A stretch of 64,000 nt of DNA, from NCBI RefSeq assembly GCF_023101685.1, contig NZ_CP082164.1, forward strand, positions 9,052,001-9,116,000, given 5' to 3'. The DNA comes from Bradyrhizobium sp. 186 (GTDB lineage Bacteria > Pseudomonadota > Alphaproteobacteria > Rhizobiales > Xanthobacteraceae). Both the position numbers and the translations under genes were made by a program. Within the stretch, counting starts at the first letter, position 1, and each line of letters starts with the position of its first letter. A model generated the notes under the pieces. That model made no database searches. It was not told the DNA's origin and saw only the letters and a list, made by a program, of their open reading frames with translations. Shown piece after piece: positions 9,194 to 18,230 of the stretch.

Positions 9194-11156
9194 CGTCAGG
9201 GTCGAGGCTGGTCGCGCGCGCTAATCCCTGCATTGCGCGGCTTAGCGCTTGTGCCTGGACCGCATCTGCGTCGGGCTCATCGGGACCAGCATCGAACTCA
9301 TGTTCCGCGAGCGGCGCCTTGATTTCGATCTCCTCGTGCTGCGGCAATTCTGGCTCGCGCCGCAGCCCCCCGTTCGGATCGCCACGCTTTCGCTGCCGAG
9401 GCGCAAGCAGTTCGATCGAGGGCGCAGGGGGTGGGTGCCCTGACCAGTCCTCATCCGGGCGCGAGGACAAGAGAATTGTTCCTGCTTTAGCGGGCTTGAA
9501 GATTCGCTTCTGAAATTGCGGGTCCTCGTAGTAACGAACCTTGGTGGCACGCAGCGGGTGGAGGCCCGACACCATCACAATCGCCTCTTTCGATGAGAGC
9601 TGCATGACTTCGCCAGGCGTCAGGAGCGGACGGGACGTCTCTTGGCGGCTCACCATCAAGTGTCCAAGCCAGGGGCTTAAGCGATGCCCGGCATAGTTTT
9701 TCATGGCGCGCAATTCGGTCGCGGTCCCCAGCGCATCCGAGACGCGCTTAGCGGTGCGCTCGTCATTTGTGGAGAAGGCTATCCGGATGTGACAATTGTC
9801 GAGGATCGCGTGGTTCGGCCCATAGGCGCGTTCTAACTGATTCAAGCTCTGAGTGATCAGGAAACTGCGAATGCCATAGCCCGCCATGAAGGCAAGCTGG
9901 CTCTCGAAAAAATCGAGGCGGCCCAGAGCTGCAAACTCGTCGAGCATCAGGAGGAGCTTTTGACGTCGCCGGTCGGGATCCAGGCTCTCGGTCAGGCGCC
10001 GTCCGATCTGATTGAGGATGAGCCGCATCAGGGGTTTTGTGCGGACAATGTCGGATGGCGGCACGACGAGGTAGAGTGAAACGGGCTGCGGTCTGTCGAC
10101 GAGATCGCGAATGCGCCAATCGCTCCGCGCGGTGACCTTAGCGACGACCGGATCGCGATAAAGGCCCAAGAAGCTCATTGTGGTCGACAGCACGCCCGAC
10201 CGCTCGTTCTCGCTCTTGTTGAGCAGCTCTCGCGCAGCTGAAGCGACGACGGGATGGACGCGATCACCAAGGTGAGGGGTCGCAAGCATCGCATTCAGGG
10301 TGGCCTCGATCGGGCGGCACGGGTCCGAAAGGAATCTGGCAACCCCGGCAAGTGTCTTGTCAGCTTCAGCGTAGAGGACATGCAGGATAGCGCCGACAAG
10401 CAGAGAATGGCTGGTTTTTTCCCAATGATTGCGGCGCTCGAGCGCCCCTTCGGGATCGACCAGGATATCCGCGACATTTTGCGCGTCTCGTACTTCGCAA
10501 TCACCACGGCGAATCTCAAGAAGGGGATTGTAGGCGGCGCTTGCCGCGTTCGTCGGGTCGAACAAGATTACATCTCCAAAGCGCGCGCGCCATCCCGAGG
10601 TCAACTGGAAATTCTCGCCCTTGATATCGTGGACGATCACCGAACGCGGCCAGGTCAAAAGAGTTGGAACGACCAGGCCGACTCCCTTGCCCGAACGGGT
10701 AGGCGCAAAGCAGAGCACGTGCTCAGGCCCATCATGGCGAAGATATCGACCATCGAAACGCCCGAGCACAAGGCCATCGTTGCCTAGCAGCCCCGCCCGT
10801 TTGACCTCGCGCGTATCGGCCCAACGCGCTGATCCGTAAGTCGTGACATCGCGAGCCTCATGCGCGCGCAAGACCGAAAGCACCATTGCGGCGGCGACTG
10901 CCGCGATCCCACCGCTCCCGGCAATGGCCCCCCCCTGGAGGAATATCGTGGGCGCGTAAGCGTCGAATTCAAACCACCAGATGAAGAAGGCAAACGGCTG
11001 GTAGACGGGCCAGGTCCCTAACCTGAACCAGGCCGGTCCAAGCTGTGGCTGGAACGCAAGCTGACAAGCGGTCCATTCGGTCGCTGCCCACGCGAAGGTG
11101 AACGCGATTAGGCAAACCAGGATCACCTGATGCCAGATGATTTTTGTCGCAGACAT
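9177..11156 (-). CDS. traG: Type IV secretion coupling protein VirD4/TraG
   Basis: 659 residues. Two or three hydrophobic segments in the first 95 residues anchor it in the inner membrane. Walker A is APTRSGKGVG near residues 151-160 and Walker B is LLLMLDEFAALG near residue 380. The protein brings the relaxase-DNA complex to the secretion channel and hydrolyses ATP. The C-terminal 80 residues are acidic and proline-rich. It sits downstream of the relaxase on the same strand, but 1.3 kb of apparently degenerate DNA separates them. The gene looks intact at normal family length. No trbB-I genes follow, so its cognate channel must be elsewhere or lost. Confidence 0.93.
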   Translation of the reverse strand: MSATKIIWHQVILVCLIAFTFAWAATEWTACQLAFQPQLGPAWFRLGTWPVYQPFAFFIWWFEFDAYAPTIFLQGGAIAGSGGIAAVAAAMVLSVLRAHEARDVTTYGSARWADTREVKRAGLLGNDGLVLGRFDGRYLRHDGPEHVLCFAPTRSGKGVGLVVPTLLTWPRSVIVHDIKGENFQLTSGWRARFGDVILFDPTNAASAAYNPLLEIRRGDCEVRDAQNVADILVDPEGALERRNHWEKTSHSLLVGAILHVLYAEADKTLAGVARFLSDPCRPIEATLNAMLATPHLGDRVHPVVASAARELLNKSENERSGVLSTTMSFLGLYRDPVVAKVTARSDWRIRDLVDRPQPVSLYLVVPPSDIVRTKPLMRLILNQIGRRLTESLDPDRRRQKLLLMLDEFAALGRLDFFESQLAFMAGYGIRSFLITQSLNQLERAYGPNHAILDNCHIRIAFSTNDERTAKRVSDALGTATELRAMKNYAGHRLSPWLGHLMVSRQETSRPLLTPGEVMQLSSKEAIVMVSGLHPLRATKVRYYEDPQFQKRIFKPAKAGTILLSSRPDEDWSGHPPPAPSIELLAPRQRKRGDPNGGLRREPELPQHEEIEIKAPLAEHEFDAGPDEPDADAVQAQALSRAMQGLARATSLDPDDGMDL

Positions 11157-12441
11157 GGCTTGCCGACATCGACACGATCGACCTGTTGGCTACAATCAGA
11201 GGCTTATGCTTTTCGTAGTCGCGCGCGCCCTAGCGAAGGGATCGGCGGGTCAGATCGGCAAGCCGCGTTTGGGCCGAGAAAGATCCCTCGCGTAGAACAG
11301 GCCGTCTCAAAGCACCGTCCCAACCAGCTTCGCGTGATAGGCGCTTGGGTGATGAGACAATCAACTCGTACCGTGCTGCCGCTCGGGGCGAACCGGCCGG
11401 CCTTCGCGAAGCGAGGCTCCGGGTTATAGATGCCCGGAAGGCTAGCTCGCGTCTGTCCTAAGCTCTCCGTCAAGCGCGCGCGATCAAGAGAGCCTGCGGC
11501 GTGCCACAACACGTTATTGATGAGGCGGGCGTTCCCGGATTAAATCGGCGGGAGGCGGGGTCGCGGAGTACAAGAATCATGCGGGGAGCGTCCCGGCAGG
11601 AGCTTATTCCCGACGGGACGACACTGCCGGGCCGACGGTCATCTAGATACTCCCGCACATCGTATCGAGCGAGTCCTCCTCCAGCCGGTCGCCTGTTGAT
11701 GCCCTTGGCCAGCCAGATGCTTGGATGTTGTACGTCAGCTGTTGCGGTCTCTCTGGAAACCGGGACAGGCGAACTGGCGTTTGCCAAATCTTCATTGCGC
11801 GAATCGAGTTGCACTTCGGCTATCCGCTGTCAAAGCCGGCTTGCGGACCCGGAGCTGTCCGATTGCTCGCCGGCCTGCCTACGCGGATAACCTCGCGCGA
11901 ATGCCTCCGGATCAAAATCGAGCAGGTTGAAATCGTTATTCGCCCGCTCGATGACACGCCCACAACTGGGTCCAGCAAACTGGACTCTGGTGGTCGGTGC
12001 GCGAAGCGCCGGATTCTTCTGCAGAGCATCTGACCATCGGCATCCGAGACCAGCACGCAAGGAAGTATCGTCACCGCCATCATGCCACAGCCAGACACCT
12101 TCCGATCAAAGATCGAAGGCCCCCATGCCGTTTCCACTACACGGGATGGCCATCTAGATTCGAAGGGTTCTGCTGTGCGATTTAGCCGTTGAGGGTCTCA
12201 GCGACCTAAGGGTGAACGGCGCATTTTTCCACACAGCTGCGTCCAGCCGATGATCGAGCGCCACCAAGGTCGAGCGAACCCGGAGGCGATGAAGAGATAG
12301 TTCCAGAACGGTGGACCCTCCATTCGCTATTCGCTGCTCACTATCGCTCCTCTCCCATTTTTCCGCCTCGACCAGTCCACGCGAGGCAATCAAGTCTTCC
12401 CTGCCCTGCAATTGGGCGCAGTGCAGCGCCAGGACCTCAGG
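11157..12441. other. Degenerate 1.3-kb gap between relaxase and coupling-protein genes
   Basis: No intact gene is supported. Several frames of 60-130 codons overlap on both strands with no consistent composition. A minus-strand segment near 12300 (EKWERSDSEQRIANGGSTVLELSL) is faintly like the C-terminus of the RHH proteins here, but I would not call it. Confidence 0.35.
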
Positions 12442-14169
12442 TCAGAGCGACAGGCCGCGCTTGCGCCCGAAGTCCCAGTCGACGCTGCCTGGACCGGCGA
12501 TGCCGCTGACCTGTTTTCCCAACTCCCGCTCGAGCGAAGGCGACCAGGGCACAAGCTGAAACCCGAGGCCGTTGTCGATCATCGCGAAGCGCCCCGAGGC
12601 CAGTGACAGGCGTCGACGATAAACCCCCGAAATCTGCTCACCTACATCAGATGACGAGTGCGGAAGCCCCGTTTCCTCCATGAGACGTCGTGTGACGACG
12701 TCGAGTTCGCGATCGCGGAGGGTTTCGATCAGGTTGCGGCTTAGCCGGACCTTGTTACCATCGCGCTGGGCGAGCCCTTGGTCGGCCAAAACATCGATGC
12801 GCCGTTCAAGTGCTGCACGAACCTCCGCGCCAAACGCATTGCGCGAGAGCTCGGCAGGATCTCGCGCAACGAGCTGCCGGTCTAGCCACGTTGCACCATC
12901 CGCCGCGACCTGCTGGTCCAGGACGAGCTCCGAGCGAACCGCGAGCGCAATCCGTGTTCGACCACGGGCGTCCGCAAACCGGCGCAGTTCCACAATCCCA
13001 CCGATCGGCCCATCGCCGGCCGCCTCGACGTCAGGAAGCTTCACGTGATGCACGCGCCCGTCAATCCCATCGACAATGGCAAAGGCTGTGCCCTTCAGCT
13101 CGTCATCAAGCCCGCGCGCGATGAGACGGCCAACGATCGGTTCGCCATGAGTTTCGCCCTCGAGTGCCCAGGATGCGGGGGTGCGGCTGGCGCCGTCCCG
13201 CGTGAGGGTTTTGTGCAGCCGCTTGATGATGTCACCGCGCTCGCCAAGCGCGCGCAATCTCGCCTCCGCATCGGCGGCCAGAACCCAGACCGCGGGGCCC
13301 CCAGGTTCCGCCAAGCCGAGCCGCTCGAGCGTCCGCATCCGCCCGATCCGAATTTCCCGCAATGGATCGCGCCCGGCCTCCCGCTCGAACCTCAAATCGA
13401 TAACGCCGTTCGCTGTCCCCGCTTCCCGGGCAAGCGTCCGATCGAGCCTGGTCCAGCGTTCGGCTGTCGTGTCCGCCTCAAGGCTCTGGCGGATCTCGAG
13501 CTCCGAACGAGGGCCAAGTTCGCGCGTGACAAGGTCGCTGGCGCGGGCGCGTAAGCCCATAGCGATATAATCGCGGCTGATGACGAGGTCGGCACCGTCA
13601 TCGGTACGGCCCCGCACGAGGATGTGAATGTGCGGATGCTCGGTATTCCAATGGTCGACCGCGAGCCAGTCAAGCCGTGTGCCAAGGTCGCGCGAGGCTT
13701 GGTCCATCAGCTCCCGGGTGAAGCTACGCAGGCTGGCAAGTTCACCAGCATCATCAGGCGAGACAATGAACCTAAAATGATGACGGTCACCCTCGCAACG
13801 CGTGACGAAGGCGCGACCGTCCGCATCATCCCCCGCAGCGTCGAATAGTTTGCCCGGAGCAACGCCGCGTGTGACTCCGTCGCGCTGCAGGTAACCGATA
13901 TGGTTGCGCAACGCGCCCGGCGAACGCATCCGCCGCACCACCCGCGCCTTGACCATAGCGCCGCGGCCGCGGGCGTTGAGGAGCCGTGCCGCAGCGATGC
14001 TCGCGGCGCGGCCGCGTCCAAACTTTCGGCCGTGGCCATCCTTGCCTCGCGAGAGGCCGCCGGCCTTCTGAGCGGCTGTGAGCACCTGCGCCAGAAATGG
14101 CTTTGTCCGGGGCGCGCGCGTGGAACGGATACGGCCGGGACGGATCCGAAGATCATCGTCGCGCGTCAT
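12442..14169 (-). CDS. DUF3363 relaxase/mobilization protein (VirD2/RlxS-like)
   Basis: 575 residues from the ATG at 14169 (MTRDDDLRIRPGRIRS). The N-terminal third is basic, with RNHIGYLQRDGV and the metal-binding motif HPHIHIL at about residues 178-184, preceded by LAVDHWNTE. These are relaxase hallmarks: such enzymes nick oriT through a tyrosine and lead the strand out of the cell. The C-terminal 300 residues match the DUF3363 pattern. The length is normal for the family and no lesion is seen. A candidate oriT lies about 120 bases upstream. The encoded partners are VirD4, TraF and the lytic transglycosylase. Confidence 0.88.
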   Translation of the reverse strand: MTRDDDLRIRPGRIRSTRAPRTKPFLAQVLTAAQKAGGLSRGKDGHGRKFGRGRAASIAAARLLNARGRGAMVKARVVRRMRSPGALRNHIGYLQRDGVTRGVAPGKLFDAAGDDADGRAFVTRCEGDRHHFRFIVSPDDAGELASLRSFTRELMDQASRDLGTRLDWLAVDHWNTEHPHIHILVRGRTDDGADLVISRDYIAMGLRARASDLVTRELGPRSELEIRQSLEADTTAERWTRLDRTLAREAGTANGVIDLRFEREAGRDPLREIRIGRMRTLERLGLAEPGGPAVWVLAADAEARLRALGERGDIIKRLHKTLTRDGASRTPASWALEGETHGEPIVGRLIARGLDDELKGTAFAIVDGIDGRVHHVKLPDVEAAGDGPIGGIVELRRFADARGRTRIALAVRSELVLDQQVAADGATWLDRQLVARDPAELSRNAFGAEVRAALERRIDVLADQGLAQRDGNKVRLSRNLIETLRDRELDVVTRRLMEETGLPHSSSDVGEQISGVYRRRLSLASGRFAMIDNGLGFQLVPWSPSLERELGKQVSGIAGPGSVDWDFGRKRGLSL

Positions 14170-14289
14170 TCCGGCCGCCGCAAGGCATCGAAAACCGTGT
14201 AAGAACAGCGCCTTGGGGAAAGCTGAACTTTGCTCCAAGTCGCCGCAATGTTTAGTCGATCATTGAAATCCGTACAGTTTCTCGCACAA

Positions 14290-14335
14290 CCGACCGGCCG
14301 CACCTTGCGGCTTTTATCCTGCCCTCGGCGGTCGG
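14290..14335 (+). other. Candidate oriT/nic region
   Basis: Upstream of the relaxase gene, a perfect 6-base-pair hairpin (GCCGCA, loop CCT, TGCGGC; 14297-14311) is followed three bases later by TATCCTG at 14315-14321 and then CCC. Known MOBP-type nick regions (RP4, T-DNA borders) have the core ATCCTG cut after the G. An outer 7-base inverted repeat CCGACCG/CGGTCGG encloses the site. By analogy nicking would fall between 14321 and 14322. The structure is seen; the function is inferred. Confidence 0.55.
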
Positions 14336-14410
14336 CTCCCCCCTGCTTCCTCCCGTCCATTCTCAAACATGCGAGAACCTTCGAGGCCATGCGACCAAAT
14401 CCGATTGCTA

Positions 14411-15145
14411 TCATGGAGACTCCACCTTGATTGATCGATGCCAAAACAGCCCCGTCGCGCGAGGTACAAGTGCACGGGCAACAGCTTTAGGCGCTGCCTT
14501 CGACGGATTCACTGTGCGCACTCCTGATGCAAAGTTGTCGGCAGCGGACGAGCTGCCAGATCGCTCAACAAAAACTGGAGCTTGCTGCCACAGGACCACG
14601 CGTCTGGCGGCCGAACCACGGCTGTTGGGTTGCTCAACTCCGATCAATGCTGCGAGTCTGGCTACATATGTTTGCGTTTCTTCTGGAAGCGATCGACCTG
14701 TCGCCAAATGCTCGTCATACCGCTTCGGTCCCGCATTGTAGGCTGCAAGAAACCCTCCCCATCCGAACCGGTCGAGCATCTCGCGGATGTACGCTGCCCC
14801 AGCTATAATATTGTCGTGCGGATCAAACGGATCGATACCGAGATCGTGACGAGCGCTCAGTTCGACCCAGGTCGCGGGCATGAATTGCATCAGCCCGAGC
14901 GCTCCTCGAGGCGATATGGCGTGCGCATTACCGCCACTTTCGACCTGCATCACGGCATCGATCCAACGCTCCGGGATCGCGAACCGGTGGGAGGCTTCGG
15001 TCACGAACGCGGCGTATGCAACGCTACGAAGCAGGGTTATGGAGTGCGCAGTTGGTGCGCGCGATGCGACCTCCGCTCTGGCGCTCGAGGGCGGTCCGAA
15101 CGTCAGCAGAATTCCCAAAAAGCAAGCAGTGGCCCCACATCGCAT
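14411..15145 (-). CDS. Conjugative lytic transglycosylase (VirB1-like)
   Basis: 244 residues from an ATG at 15145. It begins with a signal peptide: a short basic start, a hydrophobic run ATACFLGILLTFG and a small-residue cleavage site near SARAE. The SLT domain has its catalytic glutamate in MQVESGGNAHA (about Glu69), then GALGLMQFMPATW and AAYNAGPKRYDEH. It cuts peptidoglycan in the periplasm so the transfer apparatus can pass. It lies between traF and the relaxase gene as in related transfer operons. It appears intact. Confidence 0.88.
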   Translation of the reverse strand: MRCGATACFLGILLTFGPPSSARAEVASRAPTAHSITLLRSVAYAAFVTEASHRFAIPERWIDAVMQVESGGNAHAISPRGALGLMQFMPATWVELSARHDLGIDPFDPHDNIIAGAAYIREMLDRFGWGGFLAAYNAGPKRYDEHLATGRSLPEETQTYVARLAALIGVEQPNSRGSAARRVVLWQQAPVFVERSGSSSAADNFASGVRTVNPSKAAPKAVARALVPRATGLFWHRSIKVESP

Positions 15146-15309
15146 TGTGCGGACTGCCGCCAAGCATAAAGTTTCTCCCAGCCGGCCTTGAGGCCGCCTA
15201 ATCCTGGGGCAATGCGCGCCTATTCTCAAGAAGCTGGCCGAGACGGAGGAACGATGTTGCGACCGGCCGTATGGAGAAATGACAGGCCAACTGGGGAGAG
15301 CCGGCATTG

Positions 15310-15816
15310 TCACTTCTCTCTGGTCCACACCGGGAGCGCTCGCCCAATGACGGCCGATCTCGGCAGGGGTCCGAAATATCGGCCGTCTAGCGAGTCCGCC
15401 GACTGCCAGTTCATGAGAAACACTTCGCCCTCAGCAATGACCCGGCAGCCCTGCCAGACCGGCAACGGCCGGCCTCGACGATCGCGCTCGCTTGCCTCGC
15501 CCATGTGTATGCTGTCGACGATGATTGCGAGGCCCGTTCTGCAGACGGTTTGGCCGGGCAGCGCCAGCACACGCTTGAGCATTGGAAGGCCGCTTGGCAA
15601 ATAGCCGTTGAGATCGAGAAAAGTCGCGAGCGGGTCTGGCGTTCGAACCGCCACGAGCTCAGTGACGTACAATGGTCCGGCCTCTTGCAAGCGATAGACC
15701 CCGATCGGCACGCTGTCCGAGGCATTCCAGATGTACAATGGTGAGGTGTTGTTGACTGGCCAGAGCGCGAGCATTGTGGCCCCACACATCGCAAGAATGT
15801 TCCCCAACCGTTCCAT
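15310..15816 (-). CDS. traF: TraF, S26-family conjugative signal peptidase
   Basis: 168 residues from an ATG at 15816 that overlaps the end of the DUF2840 gene by one base. One N-terminal transmembrane helix (ILAMCGATMLALWPV) precedes the catalytic serine in SDSVPIGVYRL; the general-base lysine is in MLKRVLALPGQTV. TraF of this type matures the conjugative pilin in IncP-like systems. The C-terminus has the conserved DSLDGRYFGP motif. The whole module is intact although no pilin gene (trbC) is in the window. Confidence 0.9.
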   Translation of the reverse strand: MERLGNILAMCGATMLALWPVNNTSPLYIWNASDSVPIGVYRLQEAGPLYVTELVAVRTPDPLATFLDLNGYLPSGLPMLKRVLALPGQTVCRTGLAIIVDSIHMGEASERDRRGRPLPVWQGCRVIAEGEVFLMNWQSADSLDGRYFGPLPRSAVIGRALPVWTREK

Positions 15817-16280
15817 CAGAGTGCCATCCTGCGCCGATGGAGCCACGCTTGGTGGCGTGCACGGGTATAAGCTCGTGGCTTTTCGTTGACAGAAAGACGG
15901 TTGTGGGCGTGATGCCAATACTCGGGGGCTGCATCGGCAGGATCGATGCCCAGTGACTCTACGGAGTCGATCAACTGGAGACCGCGTTCGACCTTTGGCC
16001 AACCAGCTAATCGCAGCAGGCTTTCGCCGCCGGGGCTGACCCAAGGCACGGTTGAGTATCGCTGGCCTGGCGCGACGGCGCGTAAAATGTCGATCCGAGA
16101 CAGGATGGTTCCGAAGTCGTTGGACGTCCAGCGCACGAACGCGAAGATGCTGCCGGGCAAAAACGAGAGAATGCGCCGGTGATGATCAACGATCTTCTCT
16201 GATGCAGGTTTACCGAACCGGATTCGATTTTCGATGCGCTTCTCGAGCCACAACAGCTCAACAGTTGTGAGGTCGCTCAC
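15816..16280 (-). CDS. DUF2840 protein of the transfer operon
   Basis: 154 residues, starting MSDLTTVELLWLEKRIENRI. The conserved run RFGKPASEKIVDHHRRILSF and the later FAFVRWTSNDFGT are typical of DUF2840 proteins, which sit between parA and traF in rhizobial and other alphaproteobacterial transfer clusters. The function is unknown. The stop overlaps the traF start, implying coupled translation. The expected upstream neighbour parA is absent. Confidence 0.82.
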   Translation of the reverse strand: MSDLTTVELLWLEKRIENRIRFGKPASEKIVDHHRRILSFLPGSIFAFVRWTSNDFGTILSRIDILRAVAPGQRYSTVPWVSPGGESLLRLAGWPKVERGLQLIDSVESLGIDPADAAPEYWHHAHNRLSVNEKPRAYTRARHQAWLHRRRMAL

Positions 16281-16600
16281 CTGACTGCTCCATATTGTTG
16301 AGAGGGATTTTGGACGTGCCGAGAATGGCTATCACCGCGCATCGTGCGAGAAGCCTTTGCGTCGGCAGGACGACTGTAATGACGCTTCGATGGATCGTGT
16401 CGCCGAAGGCTTGCAGCAATCCTGCTGAAGGATCACATCGGCGGGGCTCCAATTCGTTAGAAGGAATCGAAAGCACTGCAGGTTTTCCGAGGTAGTGACT
16501 TGTGTCCCCCTCGCCGGCCGGATTGCGGACATGTTGCTTCGCGACAATCCGGGAACGGAACGGGCGGCGCGTTCCGGCGGAGAATGGTAGAGTTGAACGA
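16281..16600. other. Gap between DUF2840 and IS110 remnant
   Basis: About 320 bases. The expected parA 3' end is not recognisable here. Reading leftward there is an open frame (LLQAFGDTIHRSVITVVLPTQ) of unclear origin; I cannot match it to ParA. Confidence 0.3.
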
Positions 16601-16605
16601 CGGAA

Positions 16606-17643
16606 TTTTATGAAGGGCTCGACGTGTCGCTGCAGGCAACGAATGTTTGCGTGATGGACGGCGACGATAACGTCGTCCAGGAAGCGACACTCGACACCGA
16701 TCCGGACGCGATCGAACTGTTCCTGGCGAAATGGGGAATCCACCTCAAGCGCGTCGGCCTGGAAGCGTTCTCGTACAGCGCGTGGCTGTTCACGGCGCTT
16801 TCCGAAAAGGGCCGCGCCGTGATCTGCATCGAGAGCCGGCACGCCAAGGCGGCGCTGAACGCGATGCTGAACAAGACCGACCGTAACGCCAAAGGCATTG
16901 CGCAGATGATGCGGACCGGTTGGTTCCGTACGGTTCATGTCAAGTCGGAGAGCGCACAGCCGCTGCGCGCGCCGCTGGTCGGGCGCAAGGCGATGCGCGG
17001 CAAGATGCTGGACATGGAGAACATGATCCGCGGTCTGTTGCGCCCGTTCGGCCTCAAGGTCGGCGAGATCTCGGTCGGCCGTTTTGACGCGCGGGTGCGC
17101 GAGCTCATGGCCGGAAAGAGAGAATTGGAACCGATCGTCGCCCCGCTGTTCGACGCCCGCAACGCCATGCGGCTGCTGACAAAACTGCATCGCCTGCCGC
17201 TGGTGGCTGCGCGCAGCGACAGCGCGGTGCGACGGATGATGACGGTGCCCCCGGTCGGCGCGCTCGTGGCGCTGACGTTTCGCGCCACCGTCGATGATCC
17301 GGCGCGATTCAAGAAGTCGACCAATGTTGGCGCCCATTTCGGGCTGACGCCGCGGCGCTATCAATCCGGCCAGATCGACCGGATCGGCAGCATCTTCAAA
17401 TGCGGCGATGAGCTGACGCGAGCGATCCCGTAGGAGGCGGCGATCGCGATCCTCACGCGCATTCCGAAGAGTTTTAAGCTGCGGCTGTGGGGCCTGCGGC
17501 TGGCCAGGAAGAAGGGGCTGAAGCGCGCGGCGACCGCGGTGGCGCGCGCGCTCGCCGTGCTGCTGCACAAGATCTGGATCGATGGCACGACCTTCCGGTT
17601 TGGCGCGGGCGTGAAGCGCGGCCGGCTCGCTGCGGTGGCCTGA
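16606..17643 (+). pseudogene. IS110-family transposase, degraded
   Basis: A plus-strand frame runs from about 16606 to a stop at 17641-17643, broken by TAG at 17431. It shows the IS110 (DEDD) layout: GLDVSLQATNVCVMDGD at the start, KTDRNAKGIAQM, then RMMTVPPVGALVALTF and VGAHFGLTPRRYQSGQ. The codon for the first catalytic Asp lies upstream of the first usable start (GTG at 16624), and the KTDRNDA-type motif has lost its second Asp. With the internal stop this copy is dead. It sits where parA is expected. Confidence 0.75.
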
Positions 17644-18160
17644 GGGCCTCCGCGACCCGGCCGTTTCCACGAGCGGCTTCTTCCGCCACGGTGGAGCGGC
17701 GTCTCCCAACCAGACGGGGATTTGGGTGAGATCGCTACTTTTGCTGCCAGCGGCTTCATGCACACTTTTGAAGCCATCAAGCACGGCGCTGGTTAGCCTG
17801 ACCGCCCATTCTCCAGATTCCGGCATGTGGTAGCGGCCGTGCCAACCACGGACCTTAGCGAGTTCTCCTCGACGAGCGAGCTGGCGCAACGGAAACGAAC
17901 GAGCGTAACGCGGTGGTGACAACGATGCTGCTGATCGCGTGATTTTGCGCGCGATCGCGTCCGCGCGCGTGCGCTCGTGACAAGAATCGCATTGCAGGAA
18001 GGTCTTGCGCGTGAGAGAGTAAGCGCATGAGGCATCCTCGTTGCCCGCGCGGCTAACTTGTTCACAACGCACTGATTCACAACAAGACGTTAGTGTCAGT
18101 ACGTTAGTAAAGTTAAGAGAGCTGGAAAGATTGGCGTCGCAGTGTTTTAGGTGCGATTTC
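17644..18160. other. Region downstream of RepA iterons, parA missing
   Basis: In related clusters parA begins within about 150 bases after the repeats that follow repA. Here I see two direct ACTAACGT copies near 18090-18110 on the minus strand and then a sequence rich in GCGCGC steps with no P-loop (KGGVGKT-type) motif in any frame. ParA therefore appears deleted or replaced. Confidence 0.4.
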
Positions 18161-18223
18161 GGTCCTCGGTAGCACGCGGATCGGGTCCCCGATGGCACGA
18201 GTCTTCCAGTCCCTGATAACACG
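18161..18223 (-). repeat. Three iteron-like direct repeats downstream of repA
   Basis: On the minus strand three copies of a 16-base motif of form CGTGNYAYCRRGGACY occur at 18208-18223, 18184-18199 and 18161-18176. Start-to-start spacing is 24 and 23 bases, close to two helical turns. The first copy begins eight bases after the repA stop codon. Repeats of this phase beside a replication initiator gene are typical of iterons. Binding by RepA is inferred. Confidence 0.55.
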
Positions 18224-18230
18224 AGCGAAT

